Below are positions 25,507 to 34,144 of a DNA stretch of 64,000 nucleotides, one piece after another (the first letter of the stretch is position 1; each line of letters begins with the position of its first letter). The notes beneath the pieces were generated by a model. That model did not search any database. It had not been told where the DNA came from and worked only from the letters and a program-made list of their open reading frames with translations. The stretch spans positions 1,775,651-1,839,650 of the forward strand of contig NZ_STGC01000005.1 in the NCBI RefSeq assembly GCF_005222805.1, written 5' to 3'. The stretch comes from Devosia sp. FKR38 (GTDB lineage: Bacteria > Pseudomonadota > Alphaproteobacteria > Rhizobiales > Devosiaceae). Position numbers and translations under genes: made by a program.

Positions 25507-28500
25507 ATGGCTAAGAACACGACCCCCACCAACGATCCTGCAGCTCTGGCCTTCTCGGCCGTCGAGGACGCCCTCAAGGAATCCGTGTTCAGCCTGGACA
25601 GCGCCCCGGCGCAGCCCACCGAGCGCCGTGCCCCCGATGCGGCCCGCAGCGAGCGCCTGCGCGCCGCCGACAAGATTGCCCAACAGGCTGGCGCCGTCGC
25701 CAATGACGACCGCTTCCCCACCTCCAAGCTGCTCTATGGTCTGCAGACCCGCTCCTCGTCCGCGCCGACCTGGACGGCCGTGCTGCTGTCGCTGATCTGG
25801 CTGGCCGTGTCGGGCGTTGGCGCCTGGCTGCGCTATGGCCCGCAATTCGGCAATTTCGGCAGCTTTGTCACCACGCTCGATTTCATCGGCGTCGTGGCCA
25901 TCATGTTCCTGCCCGTGCTGGGCTTTTTCGCCGTGGCGACGCTATTCCGCCGCGCCCAGGACCTGCGCAATGCCGCGTCCTCGATCACCCAGGCCGCTAT
26001 CCGCCTGGCCGAGCCTGAAGTCACCGCCGCCGACAAGGTCGCCTCGGTGGGCCAGGCCGTGCGCCGCGAGGTCAACGCCCTGGGCGATGGTCTGGAACGC
26101 GCACTCAGCCGCGCCGGCGAGCTCGAAGTGATGATCCACAACGAGGTCACCGCGCTCGAACGCACCTATTCGGACAATGAATCGCGCATGCGCGCCCTGA
26201 TCGCCGAACTGGCCAGCCAGCGCGAAAGCGTGCTGACCAATACCGACCGGGTGCGCGAGGCCATCACCGAGAGCCACACGGGCCTGGTGTTCGACCTCGA
26301 CATGATCAGCCAGCGCATCGCCGGCACGATCGTGGAAAGCGGCGGCAACCTGACACAGGCGCTCGAAACCGCCGGCAACACGCTGACCAATGCCTTTGGC
26401 GACCGCACCGAGAATTTCGTCTCGCTGTTCGACAACCGCACCACCGACTTCGTGGCGGCCCTGGACGACAGCGCCAACCGCCTGGCGCTGACATTTGAAG
26501 ACCAGACCGCCAATATGGCGCGCACGCTGGACAGCCGTGCCGACGCGCTCAACGCCGGCGTCGATACCCGCATCAATGCCCTGGCCGAGGCCCTCGACGG
26601 TCGCGCAGCCCAGATCGGCGACGCCATCGATCAGCGCGCCCGCGCCATCGAGGAACGCACCGCCAATTTCGCCATCTCCTTCGAGGACCGCACCAACCAG
26701 ATCGCCGGCCTGATCGAGACCGGCACCGATCGCTTCACCACGACCTTTGACGACCGCACATCGGCCCTGTCGCACCTGCTGACCTCGGGCGGCGATGCGC
26801 TGCTCGACCAGCTGCGCGACCGTGGCCATGAAGTCACCGGCGGCCTCGACATCATCGGCCAGCGCATTGCCGAGGACATCACCAGCCGCTCGCGCGAAGC
26901 CGAGATCATGCTGAGCGCCCTCACCCGCCAGCTCGATGAATCGGTGGCCATCCAGCTCAATGCCATGGACAGCCGCCTGCAGTCGGCCGTCATCGAAATC
27001 AATGGCGCGCTGGACGATACCTCTGAGCGCGCCCGCCTCACCCTGGCCTCCGCCGGCCAGGATTCGCTGACCCAGTTCGACACCCGCCTGACCGAGATCA
27101 CCAGCATTCTGGACGAGCGCCTGCATGCGCTGGACGGCGTGGTGGGCGACAAGGGCGACAGCCTGATTGCGCGCCTCGAGGCGCAGGGCACCAATTTCGC
27201 CGCCCGCGCCAATGTGCTCGAAATGGCGCTCAACGAGGAATCCGGCCGCTTCAACGATATCGTGGGCGAACGCACCCGCGAACTCAGCGAAGTGCTGGGC
27301 GCCCGCACCAAGGCCATCACCGAGGGCCTCGAACACCGCAGCCGCGAAATCAGCGAGTCGCTCGAAGGCCATGCCGGCGTCATCGCCGATGCGCTCGATT
27401 CCCGCACCCGCCTGCTGGACGAGAAGCTGACCACCCACGCCCAGGCGCTGGACCAGACCTTTGACAACCGCGTCAAGGCCATCGACGAGGTGCTGGTCAC
27501 CCGCAGCTCGGCGCTGGACGAGACCATTCATGGCCGCGCCACCGAACTGGACGAAGCGCTGGCCAACCGCGGCCGCGACATGAACGAGGCGATCCGCCTG
27601 CGCAGCCAGGAACTGGGCGAGACGCTGACCCAATCCACCAGCGCCTTCGACCAGGCCATCGCCGGCCGCACCCAGCGCCTGGCCGACACGCTGTCGGAAA
27701 AGACCGCTGCGCTGACGCTCGAGATCGACGCCCGCACCGGCACGCTGGCCAGCCAGCTTGACGAGCGCACCGAAACGCTGGTGCAGCAGATCGGCGACAG
27801 CAGCGCTGCCCTCACCACCGAGCTCGACGCCAAGGGCCAGGCCCTGCGCACGGCGCTCGACACGGGCACCCAGCAGCTGGCGCAGGCCGTCGGCACCCGC
27901 ACGCAGCAGCTGTCGGAAGCCCTGGGCAATCGCACCCAGGCGCTCAGCGACACCCTGGCCAACCACACGCACTCGATGAGCGAGACGCTGGGCCTGCGCA
28001 CCACCGAGCTGACCGAGGCCATCGTGCTGCACGGCGACGAGGCGCGCGACAAGATCGACACCTCGCTGCGCAATGTGTCCGACACCATGAACCAGCGCGT
28101 GGCGACCATGTCCGACATGATCGCCAGCAAGGTTGCCGAGGTGAACACCAATCTCGGCGAGGGCCTCGACAGCGCCATCAAGCGCATCACCGACGCCGAG
28201 AGCGGCGTCAGCGCCCGCATCGACTCGGCCAGCACCACCGTGAGCGAAAGCGCGCGCAAGGCTGCCGAACTGATCGAAACCGGCGTCAACTCGGCCCGCA
28301 AGGCCATCACCGAAATGGTCGACCAGCGCCTGGGCACCCTGCCCGAGGCCATCACCGCCCGCGCCGACATCACCGCCGATCGCCTCGCCGCCCTCAATGC
28401 CTCGATCAACACCTCCATCACCCAGTCCATGACGGATCTGGAGGCTGGCGCCGACCGCATCGAAGAAACCATTGCGACCCGCATCACGGCAGCAACCCAG

Positions 28501-30825
28501 CACATCGCCAGCGACGTCAGCAACACCGCCAACCGCATGGACGCCACGGTGCGCACCGCGCTCGAGCAGATCCGCGTCGCCGCGTCCGACATCGACCAGC
28601 TGCTCTCGGTCAAGGCCGTTGGCGCGGTCGACCAGATCGAAAACCGCCTCTCGGCCATCAACACTTCGCTCGAACAGCACACCAGCGAGTTCGCCTCTCT
28701 GGTCAACGAGCGCTCGGCCCAGCTGCAGTCTTCGCTCAGCAACCACGGCAATATCCTGCGCGACGCCCTGGGCGAGAACGCCAAGGAAGCCGAGGCCATC
28801 ATGGCCGTGTCGACCTCGCGCATTCTCAACGACGTCACTGCGGCGCTGGGCAAGCTGAACGATTCCAACCTGCTGCTGCAGCGCGTGCTGGATGCCTCGA
28901 CGGCCAATCTGGCGAACCTGGAAACCAGCGTGGCACAGCAGACCGCCACCTATTCCAACACCATCCGCGACGCCATCGGCCACACCGAACAGGCCGGCAG
29001 CATGGTCACCCGCCATGTCGGCGCCCTGCAGGAAACCATCCGCGGCATGGTCGCGGAATTCTCCTCGGTTCTGGGCAAGCTCGACGCCGAAGCCGCCCAC
29101 ATGGCCCAGGCCTCCACTGCCCTGACGCTGACCAGCGACAATGCGCTGGAAACCTTGGAAGATCGTCGCGGCGCCATGGATGCGCTGGCGCAGAGCTTTG
29201 CCGCCCGCGCCGACGATATCGATGGCCGTATGCGCATGTTCGCCCAGTCGATTGCCGATACGGTCAACGACACCGAACGCCGCCTGATCGGCGCCCGCCG
29301 CGCCATGGACGAGGCCCTGACGGCCACCACCGGCACGGTGGTGCAGACGCTCGAACAGACCACCGGCACCATCACCGAAGCCATCGAGAAGTCGACCACC
29401 AGCGTCAACGACGCGCTCTATCGCAACAACGAGCGCTTCACCTCGAGCCTGTCGAGCAACACGGCCCAGATGGACAATATCGTCCAGCGTGCCGCCGAAG
29501 CCGCGGCCGCCGCGCTCAACCAGACCAGCAGTGCCGTGCGCAATGCGCTCAACGAGCAGTCCAGCCAGGTCAACAGCGCGCTCGAGGACAATGCCAACCG
29601 CGTCAGCGATGTGCTCGCCGCCACCGCCGGCAGCGTCACCGACGTGCTCAACACCACGACCAGCACGCTGGCCGACACCATCACCGACAGCACCGCCTCG
29701 GTGCGCAATGCCATCGCCAACACCAGCGGCCAGTTCCGCCAGACGCTCGACGAAACCGCCAGCCAGGTTACCGACAGCCTGGGCGAGTTCCGCGGCGCTG
29801 CCGACGCCGAGGGCCGCCGCGCCAATGTGGCGCTGCAGCAGGCACAGCAGCAGATGATGGCCGAGATGCGCCGCGCCATGGAAGAAGCCACCCAGCGCTT
29901 CAACGACACGGCCCAGGCCATGCGCGAAACCGCCCGCGAAGTGGGCAGCGAGCTGGAAGCCACCCGCGCCGAACTGGCCCGCGGCGTCAACGAACTGCCC
30001 GAGGAAACCCGTGCCAGCGCCGCCGCCATGCGCCGCGTGGTGGCCGAGCAGATCGAAGCGCTCAGCGAGCTCAACGCCATCGTGCGCAACCAACCCGCAA
30101 CGCTCGACCTCAACGATCGCCGCCCGGCCCGCCCTGCCCCGCGCCAGGAGCCACGGAACGAGCCCCGCAACGAGGCGCCGGCCTATCAGCCGCCGCGCCA
30201 GGCCGAACCCAGCCGTGACAGCTATCGCGCCGAGCCGGCCCGCCAGACCCTGGTGGACCCGATCCGCACCGTCGAGCGCGCCCCCGAGCCTGTCCGCACG
30301 GTTGAGCCGCGCCGCCAGGCCGAACCCGCCCGCCCGGTCGAACAGGCCCGCCAGCCCGAGCCCGTGCGCCAGCCTGCCCCGCAGCCCGCGCCCGAGGCCG
30401 AACCCGCTGCCCAGGGCGAAGGCGCCGGCTGGCTGCGCGACGTGCTGCGCAATGCCACCGCCAAGCAGCAGAGCGCCCAGCAGACCGCCCCTGGCCTGTC
30501 AGGCCTGACTGAAGAGATCGCGCACTCCATCGACGACGCCGCCATGTCGGACGCCTGGGCCCGCTATCAGGCCGGGGAATCCAATGTGTTCTCGCGCCGC
30601 ATCTACACCCTGGCCGGCCAGGGCACCTATGACGATGTGCGCAAGAAGCTGCAGCGTGATCCCGAGTTCGCCCGCACCGCCAATGCCTATATGAGCGAGT
30701 TCGAACAGCTGCTGAAGCGCGCTGCCGCCGGCCCGCGCCCTGCCGCCGAGACCCGGGACCAGCTGCTGAGCGATCGCGGCAAGGTCTATACCATGCTGGC
30801 CCATGCCAGCGGCCGCCTGAACTAG
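25507..30825 (+). CDS. giant membrane-anchored growth-pole protein (GPR/RgsE-like)
   Basis: This is a 1772-residue protein. After about 85 hydrophilic residues come two transmembrane helices (about 86-112 and 118-146), then some 1300 residues of helical repeats. Three tracts are perfect 11-residue repeats (pattern xxRTxxLxxxL): about 298-436, 587-1026 (forty units) and 1283-1425 (thirteen units). A Pro/Arg/Glu-rich linker (about 1535-1640) leads to a compact C-terminal domain. This architecture matches the apolipoprotein-like Growth Pole Ring protein of Agrobacterium and RgsE of Sinorhizobium, needed for unipolar growth. I take the start at ATG 25507; the upstream frame is not protein-like. 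The gene is monocistronic with a strong terminator. Confidence 0.8.
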   Translation: MAKNTTPTNDPAALAFSAVEDALKESVFSLDSAPAQPTERRAPDAARSERLRAADKIAQQAGAVANDDRFPTSKLLYGLQTRSSSAPTWTAVLLSLIWLAVSGVGAWLRYGPQFGNFGSFVTTLDFIGVVAIMFLPVLGFFAVATLFRRAQDLRNAASSITQAAIRLAEPEVTAADKVASVGQAVRREVNALGDGLERALSRAGELEVMIHNEVTALERTYSDNESRMRALIAELASQRESVLTNTDRVREAITESHTGLVFDLDMISQRIAGTIVESGGNLTQALETAGNTLTNAFGDRTENFVSLFDNRTTDFVAALDDSANRLALTFEDQTANMARTLDSRADALNAGVDTRINALAEALDGRAAQIGDAIDQRARAIEERTANFAISFEDRTNQIAGLIETGTDRFTTTFDDRTSALSHLLTSGGDALLDQLRDRGHEVTGGLDIIGQRIAEDITSRSREAEIMLSALTRQLDESVAIQLNAMDSRLQSAVIEINGALDDTSERARLTLASAGQDSLTQFDTRLTEITSILDERLHALDGVVGDKGDSLIARLEAQGTNFAARANVLEMALNEESGRFNDIVGERTRELSEVLGARTKAITEGLEHRSREISESLEGHAGVIADALDSRTRLLDEKLTTHAQALDQTFDNRVKAIDEVLVTRSSALDETIHGRATELDEALANRGRDMNEAIRLRSQELGETLTQSTSAFDQAIAGRTQRLADTLSEKTAALTLEIDARTGTLASQLDERTETLVQQIGDSSAALTTELDAKGQALRTALDTGTQQLAQAVGTRTQQLSEALGNRTQALSDTLANHTHSMSETLGLRTTELTEAIVLHGDEARDKIDTSLRNVSDTMNQRVATMSDMIASKVAEVNTNLGEGLDSAIKRITDAESGVSARIDSASTTVSESARKAAELIETGVNSARKAITEMVDQRLGTLPEAITARADITADRLAALNASINTSITQSMTDLEAGADRIEETIATRITAATQHIASDVSNTANRMDATVRTALEQIRVAASDIDQLLSVKAVGAVDQIENRLSAINTSLEQHTSEFASLVNERSAQLQSSLSNHGNILRDALGENAKEAEAIMAVSTSRILNDVTAALGKLNDSNLLLQRVLDASTANLANLETSVAQQTATYSNTIRDAIGHTEQAGSMVTRHVGALQETIRGMVAEFSSVLGKLDAEAAHMAQASTALTLTSDNALETLEDRRGAMDALAQSFAARADDIDGRMRMFAQSIADTVNDTERRLIGARRAMDEALTATTGTVVQTLEQTTGTITEAIEKSTTSVNDALYRNNERFTSSLSSNTAQMDNIVQRAAEAAAAALNQTSSAVRNALNEQSSQVNSALEDNANRVSDVLAATAGSVTDVLNTTTSTLADTITDSTASVRNAIANTSGQFRQTLDETASQVTDSLGEFRGAADAEGRRANVALQQAQQQMMAEMRRAMEEATQRFNDTAQAMRETAREVGSELEATRAELARGVNELPEETRASAAAMRRVVAEQIEALSELNAIVRNQPATLDLNDRRPARPAPRQEPRNEPRNEAPAYQPPRQAEPSRDSYRAEPARQTLVDPIRTVERAPEPVRTVEPRRQAEPARPVEQARQPEPVRQPAPQPAPEAEPAAQGEGAGWLRDVLRNATAKQQSAQQTAPGLSGLTEEIAHSIDDAAMSDAWARYQAGESNVFSRRIYTLAGQGTYDDVRKKLQRDPEFARTANAYMSEFEQLLKRAAAGPRPAAETRDQLLSDRGKVYTMLAHASGRLN

Positions 30826-30846
30826 GTCGGCGTCCCAGACCACAAG

Positions 30847-30878
30847 AAAGGCCCCGGAATTCCGGGGCCTTTTTTTTG
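30847..30878 (+). terminator. strong Rho-independent terminator
   Basis: A perfect palindromic stem AAAGGCCCCGGA/TCCGGGGCCTTT is followed by a T8 run. It begins 22 bases after the giant gene's stop codon. Confidence 0.95.
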
Positions 30879-30903
30879 CATCACAGTGGCGCCGACGATG
30901 TGC

Positions 30904-31581
30904 CTAGCAGAAGTTCTGGAAGCCGACGAACCAGGTGCCGTCCTGCTGGAAGTGCTTGGAGGCCCAGCCCGAGGGAATGCCGGTCCCTTCGGGGATCAGG
31001 CATTTGACGCCTTCCCTGGTTTCCTTGCAGCCCTCGACGATGAAGCACTGGCCGTCCGCAATCGTGCCCAGGCTCTGGCTCTGCGCTGTCGGCTCCTTGC
31101 GGATGGCCAGGGGATGCAGCGCCTTGACCGTTACCGGGAAGGCGGTCGGCACGGCGACCTCGCCGGGATCGGCGCAATAGCCATGGTCCGGATTGTGGAT
31201 GCAGTTGCCACCGGCCTTGCCCGACGCCAGCGTCTGGCCGCTGGTCGGGGTCAAGGTGACCACCGCGCCATCGGCCATCTGCCCCTTGAGCACCCCGCCA
31301 TTGACGCTGAGCGTGCCGATGACCTCGCCGCTCAACCCCAGCAGCGAGACACCATTGGTTTCGGCGCGCCAGCCATTGAGAAAACCAAGCTGGCCCATGC
31401 ACAGCCGGCTCGATGCGCCCAGGCCGAACAGCCCATTGCCGCCGCTGAGCTCGACATCGCAATCTCCGGCCATGCCGCCGCTGCTGACCCGCCACGACCC
31501 CGCAAAGGTCGCGGCATTCTGGGCCAGTGCTGGCCCCGCGATTCCCAGGGCAATCGCTATCGCCCATCCTGTTCTGCGCAT
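30904..31581 (-). CDS. secreted Inh-like protease inhibitor with SH3-like tail
   Basis: This is a 225-residue exported protein. The signal peptide (about 1-21) ends PALAQ. Residues 25-115 have the AprI/Inh eight-stranded barrel pattern (AGSWRV, a disulfide-capable Cys pair in CDVEL and SRLCMG, GWRAE, and GTL strands). This family inhibits serralysin-type metalloproteases in the periplasm. The C-terminal part (150-225) has an SH3-like LAIRKEP segment and further Cys residues (GQCFIVEGC; VKCLIPEG). I see no adjacent protease gene. The domain assignment is by pattern only. Confidence 0.65.
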   Translation of the reverse strand: MRRTGWAIAIALGIAGPALAQNAATFAGSWRVSSGGMAGDCDVELSGGNGLFGLGASSRLCMGQLGFLNGWRAETNGVSLLGLSGEVIGTLSVNGGVLKGQMADGAVVTLTPTSGQTLASGKAGGNCIHNPDHGYCADPGEVAVPTAFPVTVKALHPLAIRKEPTAQSQSLGTIADGQCFIVEGCKETREGVKCLIPEGTGIPSGWASKHFQQDGTWFVGFQNFC

Positions 31582-31659
31582 GGCTTTCCTCCTGCCTCTG
31601 CACGATTTTTCGCAGGCAGAGGTGATTCGGGAAAGATCGCTCCCGCGGCACACGACCCA

Positions 31660-32529
31660 CTAGTCCGTAGAGGCAACGCCCGCCTGCCCACAGAGCCATC
31701 GGCGGAACGCCTGCGGCCCCGGGCGCTGATCGCCCTTGCGCATCACCGCAAGATACCAGTCGGGCCCGCGGACAACCGAGGCAAAGGGCGCGACAAGCAC
31801 GCCATCGGCAAGCTCTGCCGCAAACAGCGTGGGGGACAGCAGGCCCACCCCCTGGCCGCGCACAGCCGCCTGGGCGATGAGCTCGAAGAGCGAATAGTCC
31901 ACCGCTGCAAAGCGCAGGTCCGGCGGCATGCCTGTGCCGCAATGGGCAAACCAATGCACCCAGTCGGGATGTGGCAGCAGGTCGAAGGCCGCGAGATCGC
32001 CCGGCGCGGCAAGGCGACGGCTGCCCAGGAGCGCCGGTGCCAGCATGGGTGTGGCATCCACTGGCAACAGCGGCCATTCCTCGAGCCCGTCCCAGCCGCC
32101 CCGCCCGGTGCGAATGGCCAGATCGAACTGGTCTGGCTCGCGCAGGTCCGACGAAATATCGAGCGCAATGGCGTGGCCGCCCTTGGCGCGATAGTCGGGT
32201 AGGCGCGGCGCCAGCCAGCGCGCAGCGAAGGTCGGCGGCAGGCTGACGCGCAGCGGTGCGCTGCCGGCCTGGAAACTGTCGAGCGCTGCCGCGATGTCGT
32301 CGAGCGCCGTGCGGACGCTGTGCGCGAGAGTAACGGCCTCGGGCGTGGGCACCGCCTTGCGGCCAAGTCGCAGGAACAACGGCTGGCCAAGCTCGGCCTC
32401 GAGCGTGCGAATGCGCAGGCTTACGGCAGCGGGGCTCAGGGCCAGGCGCTCTGCCGCCGCGGCAAAGCTGCCGGTGCGGACGCACATCTCGAAGATTCTG
32501 AGCGAGTCGGCGGATGGTCGAATGATCAG
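31660..32529 (-). CDS. LysR-family transcriptional regulator, unusual start codon
   Basis: This LysR regulator has an N-terminal winged HTH (TGSFAAAAERLALSPAAVS) and a C-terminal effector-binding domain. The first ATG (32487) would remove part of the first HTH helix. The frame continues upstream as RPSADSLRIFE, exactly the normal LysR N-terminus, before a stop at 32539-32541. No ATG, GTG or TTG occurs in that stretch; CTG (32529), ATC (32526) or ATT (32523) are the candidates, so the true start is probably non-canonical. It is divergent from the phzF-like gene, its likely target. Confidence 0.8.
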   Translation of the reverse strand: MIIRPSADSLRIFEMCVRTGSFAAAAERLALSPAAVSLRIRTLEAELGQPLFLRLGRKAVPTPEAVTLAHSVRTALDDIAAALDSFQAGSAPLRVSLPPTFAARWLAPRLPDYRAKGGHAIALDISSDLREPDQFDLAIRTGRGGWDGLEEWPLLPVDATPMLAPALLGSRRLAAPGDLAAFDLLPHPDWVHWFAHCGTGMPPDLRFAAVDYSLFELIAQAAVRGQGVGLLSPTLFAAELADGVLVAPFASVVRGPDWYLAVMRKGDQRPGPQAFRRWLCGQAGVASTD

Positions 32530-32619
32530 TTTCTCTTGTCAGTGTGGCAAGCAATGCGCGTTTTCGCGCCGCGCGGAACCGGAGCACAATCGGCTCGTCC
32601 GAAGCATAGGAGCCACGCC

Positions 32620-33507
32620 TTGCCCCCGCAATCAAGCACAGCCACCCTGACTGCCGGATTGATCGACGTCTTTGCGGACACCCCTTTGAGCGGCAACCCG
32701 CTGGCCGTGGTCGAGGGCGCGGACGACCTGTCCGAAGCGCAGATGCGCCGCATTGCTGGCGAATTCAACCAGGCCGAAACCACCTTCATCATGGCCAGCC
32801 GCTCGGCCGACTTCAGGCTCAGATCATTCACTGCAGCGGGCGCTGAGGTCGGCGGCGCCGGGCACAACGCCTTGGGCGCCTGGCTTTGGCTGGCGGAGGA
32901 AGGGCGGCTGGGGACCATGGCGGCGCCCCGGCGCTTCCTGCAGGAGATCGGCAGCGATATCCTGCCCATCGAGCTTCGCACCATCGACGGGCGCATCCAC
33001 GGCCGCATGCAGCAGTCGCCACTGGCGCTGGGCCGTCCGGTCGAGGACGTGGCGCGGCTCGCCGCAGCACTTGGACTGTTGCCAGCCGATATCCGCGTCG
33101 ATCCCGTCCCCCGCGTCGCCAATACCGGCGTCGCCCATCTGCAGATTCGCCTCCGCGACGAAGCAACGGTCGACCGGGCTACGCCCGACCACACCGCCCT
33201 GCTGGCCGCATTGCAGGCCATGTCCGCCGAGGGCTGCTATGCCTATGCCTTCGACCCTAATGCGCCACATCGCGCCTATGCGCGCTTCTTCAACCCCACC
33301 GTAGGCCTGTGGGAAGATGCCGCAACGGGGACAGCCGCAGGTCCGCTGGGCGCCTATCTCCGGCACGAAGGTCTGATCGCCGACGCCATCGAGATCGAAC
33401 AGGGCACAAAGATGGGCCGCCGCAGCATCCTGCGTATCGAGCTGACGCCCGATGCCATACTGTCCGGCGCCGGCGTGGTGGTGATGCGCGGTCAGCTGTG
33501 TCTGTGA
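32620..33507 (+). CDS. PhzF-family isomerase/epimerase-like protein
   Basis: This 295-residue PhzF-fold protein consists of two diaminopimelate-epimerase-like halves. The catalytic acid of the family is E53 (FNQAETTF). GGAGHNALGAW and EDAATGTAAGPLGAY correspond to the two phosphate/substrate loops. The start is TTG at 32620, preceded by AGGAG at good spacing; it gives the family N-terminus GLIDVFADTPLSGNPLAV. It is divergent from the LysR gene. Family members act on varied small molecules, so no substrate is assigned. A second PhzF paralog lies at 51305. Confidence 0.85.
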   Translation: MPPQSSTATLTAGLIDVFADTPLSGNPLAVVEGADDLSEAQMRRIAGEFNQAETTFIMASRSADFRLRSFTAAGAEVGGAGHNALGAWLWLAEEGRLGTMAAPRRFLQEIGSDILPIELRTIDGRIHGRMQQSPLALGRPVEDVARLAAALGLLPADIRVDPVPRVANTGVAHLQIRLRDEATVDRATPDHTALLAALQAMSAEGCYAYAFDPNAPHRAYARFFNPTVGLWEDAATGTAAGPLGAYLRHEGLIADAIEIEQGTKMGRRSILRIELTPDAILSGAGVVVMRGQLCL

Positions 33508-33721
33508 AGGCAGCACTCCCCAGTGTCACGGGGCACTTGCGCCTCAGCGATCGAGCCAGGCCGCCAACCCATCCAGCGTCTGCAGGCCATATTCCACCGC
33601 ACCAAAGCCGATGACGACCTGGCGGCGTTCGCGGCTGGGACGAACTACGAGGTCTCGAAACCGGCTACAGCGTCAGCAGCGAAACCGCCGAAAGCGGCAT
33701 CATCCACCTCACCTTCGCGCG
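33508..33721. pseudogene. apparent gene remnants
   Basis: This gap contains two short open stretches that read like real protein tails but have no start. On the minus strand, 33544-33672 ends EYGLQTLDGLAAWLDR then stop. On the plus strand, 33615-33725 ends SGIIHLTFAR then stop. They overlap, so at most one is genuine. Neither belongs to a family I recognise. A degraded gene fragment left by an old deletion is the simplest reading. Confidence 0.3.
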
Positions 33722-34144
33722 CTAGGACGAACCCAGCGGCGCTGCCCGCACCCGCTTGGCACCCAGCAGATAGGCATAGCGGGTCTGGGAGGCGAAAGCC
33801 GCTAGCGACCAGACTGCCGGCACACCGACCGCGCGGCAAAGGTGCAATGCCATGCCGCCCCCGGCATAGACGGCAACATGGGCACCAAAGGGTTCGGGGC
33901 GCTCGGCGAACAGCAGCAGGTCCAGCGGCTCGAAATCGCTGGCCAGATCGGTGTGGCCCGTATCTGCCCAGAGTTCGCTTGAGCGAAACGGCGGCAAGGA
34001 GCGGCCGAAATGGGCAAGTACAGCATAGGCATAGCGCTGGCAGTTCGCGCCACCGCTGAGATCGTGCTGCCCGTCCGGAATGGCCGAACCATTATAGGGC
34101 ACGCTGCGAAACTCCGCCGGCAGGCTGGCGAGCAGATCGCTCAT
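33722..34144 (-). CDS. small NlpC/P60-like cysteine hydrolase
   Basis: This 140-residue protein shows the NlpC/P60 (papain-like) layout with Cys in a helix (GGANCQRYAYAVL, C35), then H89 (GAHVAVYAGGG) and H101 (ALHLC). This order fits a Cys-His-His triad. The family mostly cleaves peptidoglycan peptides or amides. It has no signal peptide, so it may act in the cytosol or on a small amide. Its start overlaps the MFS transporter stop (ATGA), so it is the last gene of that operon and may process the transported compound. Confidence 0.7.
   Translation of the reverse strand: MSDLLASLPAEFRSVPYNGSAIPDGQHDLSGGANCQRYAYAVLAHFGRSLPPFRSSELWADTGHTDLASDFEPLDLLLFAERPEPFGAHVAVYAGGGMALHLCRAVGVPAVWSLAAFASQTRYAYLLGAKRVRAAPLGSS

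Noticed and set aside
25942..30093. A 1383-codon open frame antisense to the giant pole protein
   Set aside because: It is a mirror effect of regular GC-rich codons over a repetitive gene. Its product is low-complexity Gly/Ala/Val-rich with no domain, and the sense frame has clear structure.
25507..30825. Repetitive DNA that might be mistaken for a satellite or CRISPR array
   Set aside because: The period is 33 bp at the protein level only; the DNA units differ and there are no spacers.
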